From the NCBI GenBank assembly GCA_016199185.1, contig JACQHE010000005.1, forward strand, positions 1 to 23,346: a stretch of DNA of 23,346 nt, in the 5' to 3' direction. Each line of letters starts with the position of its first letter. The stretch's first letter is position 1. The DNA is from Candidatus Gottesmanbacteria bacterium. GTDB taxonomy: Bacteria > Patescibacteriota > Microgenomatia > UBA10105 > UBA927. A program made the translations under genes and the position numbers. Positions 1-8,584 of the stretch are shown piece after piece. The notes under the pieces are model-generated. The model ran no database searches, was not told the origin of the DNA, and saw only the letters and a program-made list of their open reading frames with translations.

Positions 1-155
1 AATCGACCGGGTAGACCGAGGAAAGATCGTGCGTCACGCTGGCAGCTCCGGCTCCTTGAGGCGCAACCAACACATCAGTAACAGTCAAAGATATGGTGGC
101 CACAAACTACCACTTTAGCCTCGAAGACTGGCGAAGTTGGGAGACCGGCAAACAG

Positions 156-2420
156 TTATATCCCTGATAGAAATTTTTTGAATCCGGAAGGTCTGGAGAA
201 GGCGATGACTTCCTTGATTCCGTGTTCTTTGGCCCAGAGGAGCGCGTGCTCAATAAGGAGGATAGCGGGAGACGGAGCGTTGCTTCGGACGATCTTTGTT
301 TCCTCAGTTATCGCAGGATACTTCATGAGTACGTTGTAGCCCATTGCTTCCTCATCCTCCGGCCTGCCGTTCTTTAAGATCTTCCACACGCTCGCCCCCG
401 GTATTCCTCCTTTGGATTTGCGATGAAATTCTAAGACAGGATCGTTCCCTGACTTCACATATTCTTCTATGTGTTGCGCGCCCAGCCGACGTAACTTTTC
501 ATTGTGTGGTAAGGTCGAACCTTGTTTACTGACAAGGTTCGACCTTGTCAGTTCCACGGAAATAGCAACACAAAGGAGCGTATCTCCTTGTGGATCATGG
601 TTGGCAAGAGTCCCATTGTCTGTCGTTTTATTCCATGTTTTCAGCTTTTCCACGACCCCGTGGTTGAGCAGGAGGCAGGAGAGCGATCCTACCAGGCCTT
701 CAGATTCCTCAAAAACACCCCAAAAGAGTCCATTGTGTGTTCGAGCAATAAATTCCTTCAATGTCGAAGGAACAAAAGGAAAGCGCGCGTTATTTATTTT
801 AAGAGCTTTTTTAATGACGTTTGCCTCTTCAGCCGTAATCTGTCGGGCGTAATAATGCTTTGGATGCTCCCCTTGAACGAGTTCGGCAACCGATTTTTTC
901 ACCTCCACGCGCTGGATTTTACCGGTTGAGGTCTTCGGGAGGCCTTCCACGAAGAACAATTTTTTCGGCGTTTCATATGGGGAGAGTCCGGGGACCTGAT
1001 CCGGCAGTATGAACCGTTTTTTAGAAACGACAACCGCTGCAATTTCCTCCCCCATGCGCGCGTCAGGGTAGCCCACCACACTCACTTCATCGATTTCTGG
1101 GAATGACTTGAGGAGTGCATCTTCTATAGCTGAAGGAGATAGATTGACGCCTCCTTTGATGATGATCTCTTTGATCCGGCCAATAATATAAAAATACCTT
1201 TTTCCGTTTATCATTTTCCATGTGCCAAGATCGCCCGAGTGGAACCAGCTGTCTTTGAATGATCTGGCGGTTTCATCCGGGTTGTTGAGGTATCCGTCAG
1301 CCAGGACCGGCCCGGCAATACAGATTTCTCCTTCCTCTCCCTCCTTTTTCTCATTATTATCCGCGTCCATGATTGCCAGATGGTTGTTCGCTAGCTCCGT
1401 GCCGATCGTATTGGATTTGACGATCTTTTGATACTCGGTTTCAGATATATCTATGGGGACACCCGCGACTCGCAGAGCCGTTTCCGTCTGTCCGTAGCCT
1501 TGCGTCACGCGCACACCAAACGTGTCGTAGAAACGGATGGTTTCTTCCGGCAGCACCGGCGCAGAACCAATGCATATCCGTTTGAGTGTTGGCACGGCAA
1601 AAAATTCATTCTGGCGAACAAGAAGATCATGGAGGATTGTTGGCACAATACTTGTATTTGTAACGTTATATGTATGTACGATATGCCAAAATTTACTTGC
1701 TGAATAGCGACTATTTAATATGATGGTACCCCCGACGAGGAGCATAGCCAAACAAAATTCGGTCGAGTTTATATGATGAAGCGGCAGCACGATGTTAAAG
1801 ACATCATCTTGCGTAAACTTCTGCCAGGCAATGATCCCCATGGCGTTGAGAAGACACGCGCGGGTGGTAAGGAGGACTCCTTTAGGCAGCGCGGTGGTCC
1901 CGGAGGTATACAGGATGACATAGTGATCCTCAAACGTACCGGTCGGGCTGATGGATGAGCTTTCAGGAAGCATTCCCTCAAATTCCTCAAATGTCGACCA
2001 GCGCTGTACCAGAATATCGGGCATTGTTTGAAGGTCCGATTGGTCATCTTTCACAAAGAGAACTTTGGCTCCCGTATCGGTGAGTTTGAAGCGCTTGCGT
2101 TCGGGCGTATCCCGTTTGGAATCTAAGGGAACGGTTGGGGCACCGATGAGGGCCCCGGCAAGCTCGAGGATAAGCACTTCCGGCGCATTGTGCATGAGGA
2201 TGGCGAACCGGTCACCTCGGCCGATACCCAGCGATGTGAGCCACCCGGCACTGCGTCGCACCAAGTGTTCGAGCCGTTTATAGGATATCGTTTCGGCTTC
2301 ATCAGTATCGACGTTTACGGCGATGATCGCCGCTTTTTCCGGGGTGTTCTTTGCATGACGAGCGATCAGTTTTTCGACTGATTCAACAGGTATCGGCACG
2401 CCCGGTATGGAAGTCTTCAT
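156..2420 (-). CDS. AMP-forming acyl-CoA ligase fused to a C-terminal GNAT-like domain
   Basis: This 754-residue protein should activate a carboxylic acid with ATP and ligate it to CoA (ANL superfamily). Visible core motifs are YTSGTTALPKG (171-181), QGYGQTE (307-313), SGDLG (395-399), GRIKEIIIKGG (414-424) and PKTSTGK with the likely catalytic Lys501. The ligase ends near residue 520. Residues about 526-754 resemble a GNAT-type acyltransferase fold: a hydrophobic strand LLCVAISVE near 615-623, then DPVLEFH, RPEDEEAMGYNVL and a final helix-strand IEHALLWAKEHGIKEVIAF. I recognise the second part from motif style only. The Met of MKTSIP is chosen because a longer reading would run into the divergent korA gene; no clear Shine-Dalgarno precedes it. 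A palindrome at 511-552 is translated as residues 623-637. The substrate is unknown. The acyltransferase part could be inactive. Confidence 0.85.
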   Translation of the reverse strand: MKTSIPGVPIPVESVEKLIARHAKNTPEKAAIIAVNVDTDEAETISYKRLEHLVRRSAGWLTSLGIGRGDRFAILMHNAPEVLILELAGALIGAPTVPLDSKRDTPERKRFKLTDTGAKVLFVKDDQSDLQTMPDILVQRWSTFEEFEGMLPESSSISPTGTFEDHYVILYTSGTTALPKGVLLTTRACLLNAMGIIAWQKFTQDDVFNIVLPLHHINSTEFCLAMLLVGGTIILNSRYSASKFWHIVHTYNVTNTSIVPTILHDLLVRQNEFFAVPTLKRICIGSAPVLPEETIRFYDTFGVRVTQGYGQTETALRVAGVPIDISETEYQKIVKSNTIGTELANNHLAIMDADNNEKKEGEEGEICIAGPVLADGYLNNPDETARSFKDSWFHSGDLGTWKMINGKRYFYIIGRIKEIIIKGGVNLSPSAIEDALLKSFPEIDEVSVVGYPDARMGEEIAAVVVSKKRFILPDQVPGLSPYETPKKLFFVEGLPKTSTGKIQRVEVKKSVAELVQGEHPKHYYARQITAEEANVIKKALKINNARFPFVPSTLKEFIARTHNGLFWGVFEESEGLVGSLSCLLLNHGVVEKLKTWNKTTDNGTLANHDPQGDTLLCVAISVELTRSNLVSKQGSTLPHNEKLRRLGAQHIEEYVKSGNDPVLEFHRKSKGGIPGASVWKILKNGRPEDEEAMGYNVLMKYPAITEETKIVRSNAPSPAILLIEHALLWAKEHGIKEVIAFSRPSGFKKFLSGI
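511..552. repeat. Nested palindromic element inside the acyl-CoA ligase gene
   Basis: Two overlapping perfect inverted repeats are present. Arms AAGGTCGAACCTTG (511-524) and CAAGGTTCGACCTT (533-546) are separated by 8 bases. Arms ACTGACAAGGT (528-538) and ACCTTGTCAGT (542-552) are separated by TCG. The element is read in frame as about residues 623-637 of the ligase-GNAT protein, right after the strand where a GNAT normally has its acetyl-CoA loop. This looks like a small palindromic repeat that entered a gene without breaking the frame. Confidence 0.75.
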
Positions 2421-2445
2421 GGACGTATGGTAAGGTAAGACAGTA

Positions 2446-4164
2446 ATGGCACACAGTATAACATGGAAAATAGGCGGGGAGGCAGGGTTTGGCATCATGG
2501 CTTCCGGCACCATGCTGGCAAAAGCGTTTGCCCGTCACGGGTATTTTGTATTTACCCTCAATGAATACCCGTCCCTCATCCGTGGGGGCCACAACGCCGT
2601 GACGGTACGGATTGCCACCGAACCGTTTGATTCCTTAGACCGGTCGCTCCACGTCCTCGTTGCGCTGAATAAAGAATCCGTGGAAGTTCATAAAAAAGAA
2701 TTGACCGAGGGCACCGTACTGCTGTATGACCCCAACGACTATCCCTGGAAAAGGGAAGAACTACCTTCCGGTGTGATGCTTATCCCTTTGCCATTTCGCG
2801 AGATTGTCCAGAAACACGCGGGTGACGTGATCATGCGTAACACCGTGGCGCTGGGTGCAAGTATCGCCATCATGGGTGCGCCGTTTGAGTACTTGGCAGA
2901 CGTCATCCGCGATCAGTTTGTGCGCAAAGGCGAAGCGGTGGTCAATCATAACATTGATATTGCGCGTGCCGGATACGACGCAGCGGGGGAGAGCGTTGTC
3001 TCTCTTTCTGCTCTCAAGCTTGATCCCGTGGACCAACCCACAGATTACCTTCTCATGAACGGGAGTGAGGCCGTGGGATTGGGAGCGGTACGAGCGGGCC
3101 TTAAATTTGCCGCTATCTATCCCATGACGCCCATCAATGCGCTCATTACGTTTCTTGCTGATCACGCAAAATCGCTTGGCGTGGTGTATAAACAGCCGGA
3201 AGATGAGATTGCCGGCATCAACATGGCCATCGGGGCTTCCATAGCCGGGGTCAGGAGCATGGTGGCGACCTCCGGTGGAGGATTTGCGCTCATGGTGGAG
3301 GGGCTTTCTCTTGCCGGCATGATCGAAGTGCCGCTCGTCATCGATATGGGAATGCGTGTAGGACCGGCAACCGGCATGCCTACGTGGACCGAGCAAGGGG
3401 AGCTTGGGTTTCTCATCCATGCCGGCCATGGGGAGTTCGCGCGGATTATTTTGACTCCCGCAGATGCCACCCAAGCCTATGACTTGACTATCAAGGCGTT
3501 TAACCTCGCAGAACAGTTTCATGTGCCGGTGTTTGTCTTGACGGACAAATACCTCAATGAAAGTCAGTGGTGTGTGGAGGCTTCGCTCTTGAAAGGAGAG
3601 GTTCACATTGATCGCGGCAAGGTGATACCGGAAGCGCGTGGACCCAGTGAAACCGGATTTAAGCGTTATGACCTTTCCTCACCCGATGGCGTTTCAGCCC
3701 GGAGTTTTCCCGGCATGAAAGGCGGGCAGTATATGGCTAACTCCTACGAGCATGACGAGACCGGCCTGGTATCAGAGGATGCCGCGATGCGAAAAGCCAT
3801 GGTGGACAGGAGGCTCAGGAAAATAGACGCCATAAAAAAAGTCATCATGCCGCCGGCTGTCTACGGAAATGCGGCTTCTGAAACAGCCATTGTCACGTGG
3901 GGGTCTACGCTTGGTCCGGTTCTGGAAGCAGTGAAAGACTCCGCACGTATTATTCATTTTCCGTGGCTCTATCCGTTTCCTTCAGAACAAACGAAAACCC
4001 TCCTTTCCGGTGCAGGGCGCATCATTGACGTTGAGCAAAACGCCACCGGCCAGCTGGCATCGCTGATCCGAGAGCACACGGGTATAGAAGTGACAGAAAA
4101 AGTATTAAAGTATGACGGAAGGCCGTTTTTACCGGAAGAAATTGTAGAAAGGATAAAGATATGA
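2446..4164 (+). CDS. korA: 2-oxoacid:ferredoxin oxidoreductase, fused gamma-alpha subunit
   Basis: This 572-residue protein carries the gamma domain at its N terminus (KIGGEAGFGIMASG, then EYPSLIRGGHNAV) followed by the alpha (pyrimidine-binding) domain. The latter has YPMTPI at 225-230 in place of the usual YPITP. This gamma-alpha arrangement is that of two-subunit 2-oxoacid:ferredoxin oxidoreductases, which oxidatively decarboxylate a 2-oxoacid to acyl-CoA and reduce ferredoxin. No ferredoxin-like delta domain is fused. The ATG overlaps nothing and has AAGG ten bases upstream. The stop codon overlaps the korB start as ATGA, so the two are translationally coupled. Whether the substrate is pyruvate or 2-oxoglutarate cannot be read from sequence. 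The divergent acyl-CoA ligase 25 bases away suggests shared acyl-CoA metabolism. Confidence 0.9.
   Translation: MAHSITWKIGGEAGFGIMASGTMLAKAFARHGYFVFTLNEYPSLIRGGHNAVTVRIATEPFDSLDRSLHVLVALNKESVEVHKKELTEGTVLLYDPNDYPWKREELPSGVMLIPLPFREIVQKHAGDVIMRNTVALGASIAIMGAPFEYLADVIRDQFVRKGEAVVNHNIDIARAGYDAAGESVVSLSALKLDPVDQPTDYLLMNGSEAVGLGAVRAGLKFAAIYPMTPINALITFLADHAKSLGVVYKQPEDEIAGINMAIGASIAGVRSMVATSGGGFALMVEGLSLAGMIEVPLVIDMGMRVGPATGMPTWTEQGELGFLIHAGHGEFARIILTPADATQAYDLTIKAFNLAEQFHVPVFVLTDKYLNESQWCVEASLLKGEVHIDRGKVIPEARGPSETGFKRYDLSSPDGVSARSFPGMKGGQYMANSYEHDETGLVSEDAAMRKAMVDRRLRKIDAIKKVIMPPAVYGNAASETAIVTWGSTLGPVLEAVKDSARIIHFPWLYPFPSEQTKTLLSGAGRIIDVEQNATGQLASLIREHTGIEVTEKVLKYDGRPFLPEEIVERIKI
2455..2463 (-). 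promoter_or_regulatory. Extended -10 promoter candidate for the acyl-CoA ligase
   Basis: On the minus strand the sequence reads TGTTATACT, an extended -10 box, about 35 bases before the chosen ATG. It lies inside the first codons of korA. No good -35 is visible. The same TGTTATACT occurs in the lon promoter and at 21356 and 22466, which supports it as this genome's promoter style. Confidence 0.4.
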
Positions 4165-5021
4165 CGCTTACTGCTGATTCCTTTAAAACCGGCTATCTCC
4201 CCACGTGGTGCCCGGGGTGCGGCGACTTCGGCATCTGGATGGCCCTCAAAAACGCTCTTGTGGAGCTGGGAATCGGGCCGGATGACGCGCTTCTCGTGTA
4301 CGGGATCGGCTGCCACGGCAATATGTACAGCTGGATGCGCACCTATGCCGTTGAGGGGCTTCATGGCCGTACACTTCCCGTGGCGCAGGGGGCTAAGCTT
4401 GCCAATCACACCGTGCCGGTCATTGCCATAGCCGGTGACGGCGACTGCCTTGGAGAGGGCGGCAATCATTTTATCCATGCTGCCAAGAGGAATCCCGACA
4501 TTACCGTCCTTATCCATGACAACCAGGTCTACGGTCTCACAACCGGTCAGGCGTCGCCCACTGCCAAAGACAAGCTCAAAACGAAATCTACTCCCGAGGG
4601 GGTCGTCGATACGCCGGTCAATCCGCTGACGCTTGCCATCGTTTCCGGCGCGACATTTGTCGCGCGCGCCTTTGCCGGAGACCTACCAGGTTTGACCAAA
4701 CTCATCGTCGCTGCCGTCAAACACAAAGGGTTTTCGGTGCTGGATATTCTCCAGCCGTGCGTAACATTTGATCACGTGCATACGTATCAGTGGTACCGCC
4801 CGCGCCTCTATCAACTTGACCCGGCGACGTATCAGCCCAGTGACCGCATGAAAGCGATAGAGAAGGCCTTGGAGTGGGGAGACAAAATTCCGGTCGGCGT
4901 GTTGTACCAAGAAGAAGCGCCAACCAGCGAAGATCGGGAGCCGGCGCTTTCCGCCGGAGCGCTCGCGAGCCGGCCGCTGGGTGTCACCGACGTGGACGCG
5001 CTATTATCCGAGTTCCGTTAA
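4161..5021 (+). CDS. korB: 2-oxoacid:ferredoxin oxidoreductase, beta subunit
   Basis: This 286-residue subunit binds thiamine diphosphate and the catalytic [4Fe-4S] cluster. The cluster ligands visible are Cys17 and Cys20 (TWCPGCGDFG), Cys51 (GIGCHG) and Cys200 (ILQPC). The ThDP/Mg motif is GDGD at 92-95, followed by DNQVYGLTTGQ. The length fits the two-subunit family. It overlaps korA by four bases (ATGA) and ends just before the lon promoter. With korA it should form the complete enzyme, which couples acyl-CoA formation to reduced ferredoxin. No ferredoxin gene lies in the window. Confidence 0.92.
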   Translation: MTLTADSFKTGYLPTWCPGCGDFGIWMALKNALVELGIGPDDALLVYGIGCHGNMYSWMRTYAVEGLHGRTLPVAQGAKLANHTVPVIAIAGDGDCLGEGGNHFIHAAKRNPDITVLIHDNQVYGLTTGQASPTAKDKLKTKSTPEGVVDTPVNPLTLAIVSGATFVARAFAGDLPGLTKLIVAAVKHKGFSVLDILQPCVTFDHVHTYQWYRPRLYQLDPATYQPSDRMKAIEKALEWGDKIPVGVLYQEEAPTSEDREPALSAGALASRPLGVTDVDALLSEFR

Positions 5022-5024
5022 CCC

Positions 5025-5053
5025 TTGACACCCATTTTAGCACTTGTTATACT
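5025..5053 (+). promoter_or_regulatory. Sigma-70-type promoter of lon
   Basis: TTGACA (5025-5030), a 17-base spacer and TATACT (5048-5053) with an upstream TGT give a near-perfect promoter. The expected start is near 5060, only about 8 bases before the lon ATG, so the mRNA should be leaderless or nearly so. Confidence 0.8.
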
Positions 5054-5063
5054 TGAGTGCCAA
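5037..5063 (+). promoter_or_regulatory. CIRCE-like operator (HrcA site) over the lon -10 box
   Basis: The site reads TTAGCACTT-N9-GAGTGCCAA. The CIRCE consensus is TTAGCACTC-N9-GAGTGCTAA, so it differs at two positions and keeps the exact 9-base spacing. It covers the -10 box and the expected start. By analogy HrcA would repress lon until heat or protein stress. Confidence 0.8.
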
Positions 5064-5067
5064 ACAT

Positions 5068-7512
5068 ATGAATATCGTACCACACAACGGCCAGGTTTTC
5101 CCCGTCGTCCCGATCCGGGACGGCATCGTGTACCCCGGTACCGAGATGATTCTCACCTTCGGCAGATCGCGTTCGGTATCGGCGATTGAAGCTGCACAAT
5201 CTTCGCTCAAGCGTGTCGTCCTGGTCATGCAGAAAAATCATAGCGTCAATGACCCCACGCCGTCGGATCTCTTTACCACGGCGACCATAGGCGAGATCGT
5301 CCAGATGATGAGAAACGAAGGAGAGATAAACGCGCTTGTGCGGGGTATCGCTAAAGTAGAGATTCTCAACTACGAAGCCGTCGAGCCGTTTTTCGTCGCG
5401 CGCGTAGGCCCCGTGGAGGATATCGTTGAGCCTGATGACGATGAGATGAAAGCGCTCACCCGCCACCTCACGAACGAACTTCGCCGCGCCGTGAACCTGG
5501 GCAAGTCCATGGACTTTCTGACCTTCATGAATATCATGTCCGGCGTTACGAGTTTGCAGCTATCCTATCAGATTGCCGGCATCATCGACATGAAGCCAAG
5601 CGAACGGCAGGAGCTTCTGGAAATCCGTTCGGTGCGGGAGCGTCTGGAGCGGGAAATAGGGTATCTCGCCCATGAGATGAAAATCCTTGAGCTGGAGCGC
5701 AAAATATCCAGCAAAACCCAGGAAAAGTTTGACAAAAACATGCGCGAACAGGTCCTGCGCGAGCGCATGAAGACGATCGAAAAAGAGCTGGGTGAGGACG
5801 GCGACAATAAAGAGACGAAGGAACTCTCCGACAAAATCAAAAAAGCTCTCATGCCCGAGGAGGTTCAAAAGAAAGCGGAAAAAGAGCTCGCGCGCTTAAA
5901 CCAAATGTCCCAGTACAATCCGGAAGCTTCGTATGTGCGCACCTACCTGGATTGGCTCGTGGAGCTTCCGTGGGCCGTGGCGACAGCGAATGACGTGGTT
6001 ATCAAAGCCGCCGAGGATGTCCTCAACAAAGATCACTATGGTCTGACCAAGATTAAAGAGCGCATCCTCGAGTACCTGGCAGTTATGAAGCTTCGCGCCT
6101 ATGCGCAGAAGCAGCAGGAGGAGGTAGAAAAAGCTGCAACAGAACCCCATAAGGCCAAATCTGCGCCAACCATCCTTTGTTTCGTGGGTCCCCCCGGGGT
6201 GGGAAAAACTTCGATCGGTAAGTCCATCGCCCGTGCGCTGGGCCGTAAGTTCGTGAAAATGTCATTAGGCGGTATCCGCGACGAAGCGGAGATCCGCGGG
6301 CATCGCAGGACGTACGTGGGCGCGCTCCCCGGCCGCATCATCCAGGGCATCAAGCAAGCAGGGACCAAAAATCCCGTGTTTATGCTCGATGAAATTGACA
6401 AAGTCGGCACGGACTTCCGCGGCGACCCGTCTTCGGCGCTTCTGGAGGCCCTTGATCCGGAGCAAAATTACGCCTTTTCCGACCACTACCTGGACGTACC
6501 CTTTGACCTGTCTGACGTATTTTTTATCACGACCTGCAATATCCTGGACACCATCCCGCCGGCTCTGCGTGACCGGCTCGAGATCATCCATTTCCCCGGC
6601 TATACCGAGGAGGAGAAGTTTCACATCGGCCGGGACTTTCTCATGGACAAGCAGCGGGAGATCCACGGCATTCCCCAGGGTACGGTAAGCCTTACTGGTC
6701 ATGCCCTTATGACCATCATCCGCCGCTACACGCGCGAGGCAGGAGTGAGGAGTCTGGAGCGCGAGATCGCCAAGCTCTACAGGAAAATTGCCAAAAAGAT
6801 TGCGGAGCGTAACGGCAAAGGCGCACCGACGTTTTTCTTGGGTCCCAAAGATCTGCATCAGTATCTCGGGCCGTATCGCTTCAGTTCATATCTGGCAGAA
6901 AAGACCGATGCCGTGGGTATGTCCACGGGGCTTGCGTGGACGGAAGCGGGCGGTGAGATCCTCTTCATCGAAACCGCACTCATGCCGGGTAAAGGGAGCC
7001 TCATGCTTACGGGGCAGTTGGGCGATGTCATGAAAGAATCCGGGCACGCGGCGCTCTCCTGGGTCCGGAGCAAGTGGCATGATCTGGGGCTTGATGAGAA
7101 GTTTTTCGGCAAGCTTGACGTCCACGTCCACGTGCCGGAAGGAGCGGTGCCCAAAGACGGGCCGTCAGCCGGGATTGCCCTGACCACGTCGCTTGTGTCT
7201 GCGCTTACCAGGATCCCGGTTAAGCGTGCCGTCGCCATGACCGGTGAGGTGACACTGCGGGGCCGGGTATTGGAAATCGGCGGGGTCAAGGAAAAAGTGA
7301 TTGCCGCCCACCGCGCGGGCATCCGCACCGTCATCCTGCCGAAGGATAATAAGAAAGATCTGGAAGATATTCCCAAAAGTGTCACGCGCGACCTTACGTT
7401 CTACTTCGCGGAGCACATGGATGACGTGTTAAAAATTGCGTTGAGTAAGCCGCTCTCGGTTGCGCGAGTCCGTCCCATTCCCGTCCGCCCGTCCCTCCAC
7501 CTCACGGCGTAA
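5068..7512 (+). CDS. lon: ATP-dependent protease Lon (LonA)
   Basis: This 814-residue AAA+ protease degrades damaged and regulatory proteins in the cytoplasm. It has an N-terminal substrate-binding domain beginning FPVVPIRDGIVYPG, a coiled middle region, Walker A GPPGVGKT near 373-380, Walker B VFMLDEIDK near 435-443, and the protease domain with PKDGPSAG (catalytic Ser700) and GGVKEK (catalytic Lys743). Length and order match LonA. The Met of MNIVPHN is preferred over an upstream one because the promoter and its start site lie between them. No Shine-Dalgarno exists. Expression is probably controlled by HrcA through the CIRCE-like site. The gene ends tail-to-tail with the beta-lactamase-fold gene and overlaps it by 11 bases. 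Confidence 0.95.
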   Translation: MNIVPHNGQVFPVVPIRDGIVYPGTEMILTFGRSRSVSAIEAAQSSLKRVVLVMQKNHSVNDPTPSDLFTTATIGEIVQMMRNEGEINALVRGIAKVEILNYEAVEPFFVARVGPVEDIVEPDDDEMKALTRHLTNELRRAVNLGKSMDFLTFMNIMSGVTSLQLSYQIAGIIDMKPSERQELLEIRSVRERLEREIGYLAHEMKILELERKISSKTQEKFDKNMREQVLRERMKTIEKELGEDGDNKETKELSDKIKKALMPEEVQKKAEKELARLNQMSQYNPEASYVRTYLDWLVELPWAVATANDVVIKAAEDVLNKDHYGLTKIKERILEYLAVMKLRAYAQKQQEEVEKAATEPHKAKSAPTILCFVGPPGVGKTSIGKSIARALGRKFVKMSLGGIRDEAEIRGHRRTYVGALPGRIIQGIKQAGTKNPVFMLDEIDKVGTDFRGDPSSALLEALDPEQNYAFSDHYLDVPFDLSDVFFITTCNILDTIPPALRDRLEIIHFPGYTEEEKFHIGRDFLMDKQREIHGIPQGTVSLTGHALMTIIRRYTREAGVRSLEREIAKLYRKIAKKIAERNGKGAPTFFLGPKDLHQYLGPYRFSSYLAEKTDAVGMSTGLAWTEAGGEILFIETALMPGKGSLMLTGQLGDVMKESGHAALSWVRSKWHDLGLDEKFFGKLDVHVHVPEGAVPKDGPSAGIALTTSLVSALTRIPVKRAVAMTGEVTLRGRVLEIGGVKEKVIAAHRAGIRTVILPKDNKKDLEDIPKSVTRDLTFYFAEHMDDVLKIALSKPLSVARVRPIPVRPSLHLTA

Positions 7513-8449
7513 GGTAGTCATACACCAGCTTTGATACCTGCGCTATTACCTTTTTTGCCTCTTCCTCATCCGTTATGTCACTACTGAACACGCCGATGTA
7601 GTAGGCTGCCTTGCCGTCGGTGACTATGCCGGCGTCATGCATGACGGCAATTTCATTGCCGATTTTGTGGTACACGGTTACAGTATCAGGAAGAAGCGCC
7701 GGCAGCCGGTCTTCAAAATCCGTGTCTTTGAAAAAAGCGAGCATCTCCTGGGTGGAAGCCGCGTTGGTAACTTCCCCTTTGTAGATTTTTTCAAACAACT
7801 GGTTCATATCGCGGCTCGTGGTTTTGTTGTTGACCATATCGGTTTGGGTGAGTCCCCACTCGTTCATGAGCGACTGGACGCGGTCAAGTCCTACCGTGTA
7901 GTTGCCCAGGACGTAGGCTGCCGTATTATCGCTTTGCTCGATAGCAAGCTTAGCAAGAGTCTTGAGCGAATACACGGATCCGGGCGGGTCATAACGGATG
8001 GAGCCCGTGCCGAAGTCTTGTACGTCCCGAGCTTGGATGGTCACGCGCTCGTCTAGATCTATCTCGCCTTTCCCGGCGTAATAATAGAGGGCGGCGACGA
8101 TGGGCACCTTATTGACGGATGCCGCCGTGAAGATGACGGTTTCGTTGATGCCCATCGTGAAGGAAGAGGTGTAGTCTTTCACATACACCGAGTAGTTCTT
8201 CCATCGGTTATTGACCAGTTCCTGTATTTTTTTCCGGAGATCATCGGCAGATTTTTTCTTAGCAAACCAGTTCGTGAGAATCGAGGTGGTTTCTTTGGCT
8301 TCATCCGGTATCGGCGAAACGATCGTGACAGCGCGCCTTGATCCAATAATACGTATGATACCTATCGTTATGCCAAGGAGTACGGTGAGCCAGACAAGTT
8401 TTTTTATACCGGAAGTCTTCGCCTGTCCCGTCCTCACCCGATGATTCAT
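7502..8449 (-). CDS. Membrane-anchored class A beta-lactamase-fold serine hydrolase
   Basis: This 315-residue protein has a single N-terminal membrane helix (about 17-36) and an extracytoplasmic beta-lactamase/transpeptidase-type domain. The first two active-site motifs are present: SVNK (Ser111, Lys114) and SDN (173-175). The third motif is KIG (262-264) rather than KTG or KSG. The omega loop is short (GLTQTDMVNNKTTSRDM), and I see no Glu equivalent to Glu166, which class A enzymes need for deacylation. It is therefore more likely a cell-wall-related penicillin-interacting protein than an efficient beta-lactamase. No terminator separates it from lon; the stop codons overlap. The 5' end lies 30 bases from the tRNA-Glu-derived repeat at 8479, so its promoter region borders the island. 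Confidence 0.8.
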   Translation of the reverse strand: MNHRVRTGQAKTSGIKKLVWLTVLLGITIGIIRIIGSRRAVTIVSPIPDEAKETTSILTNWFAKKKSADDLRKKIQELVNNRWKNYSVYVKDYTSSFTMGINETVIFTAASVNKVPIVAALYYYAGKGEIDLDERVTIQARDVQDFGTGSIRYDPPGSVYSLKTLAKLAIEQSDNTAAYVLGNYTVGLDRVQSLMNEWGLTQTDMVNNKTTSRDMNQLFEKIYKGEVTNAASTQEMLAFFKDTDFEDRLPALLPDTVTVYHKIGNEIAVMHDAGIVTDGKAAYYIGVFSSDITDEEEAKKVIAQVSKLVYDYLTP

Positions 8450-8478
8450 GGAGAGATTGTATCAGGGGAATATAAGTA

Positions 8479-8493
8479 CCGCCAGAGGGATTC
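8479..8493 (-). repeat. tRNA-Glu 3'-end fragment, candidate attachment site
   Basis: The 15 bases CCGCCAGAGGGATTC are identical, and in the same orientation, to 17761-17775 in the 3' part (acceptor stem and T arm) of the tRNA-Glu gene. The match extends to 17 of 18 if GTA/GTG is counted on the left. The rest of a tRNA is absent. This is what remains at the far end when an element integrates into a tRNA 3' end. Confidence 0.65.
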
Positions 8494-8548
8494 ATCACAG
8501 CACTAGGGCCTAGGAGTGAATACTATCAGAAATTTCTAAATTTTGGGG

Positions 8549-8577
8549 TTGACAATCATTGAGCGGGGCACTATACT
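8549..8577 (+). promoter_or_regulatory. Consensus promoter of the arsR-DUF3179-merC-tlpA-ccdA-grx operon
   Basis: TTGACA (8549-8554), 17 bases and TATACT (8572-8577). A start near 8584 gives a 27-base leader without a Shine-Dalgarno. Confidence 0.85.
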
Positions 8578-8584
8578 TTTAACA

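Noticed and set aside
1..155. Open stretches in several frames before the acyl-CoA ligase stop, including one on the minus strand that runs off the left edge.
   Set aside because: Plus and minus frames are open over the same bases, none shows a recognisable family, and no start signal is clear. I see nothing that can be called a gene.
2761..3606. Long minus-strand open frame inside korA.
   Set aside because: It is antisense to a gene with complete motifs, and its translation shows no domain. It is a shadow of the korA codons.
6265..6858. Minus-strand open frame of 197 codons inside lon.
   Set aside because: It lies antisense to the AAA+ region and has no recognisable motif.
8479..8520. A complete second tRNA gene near 8480.
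   Set aside because: Only the acceptor/T-arm part matches tRNA-Glu; there is no anticodon arm or 5' acceptor strand.
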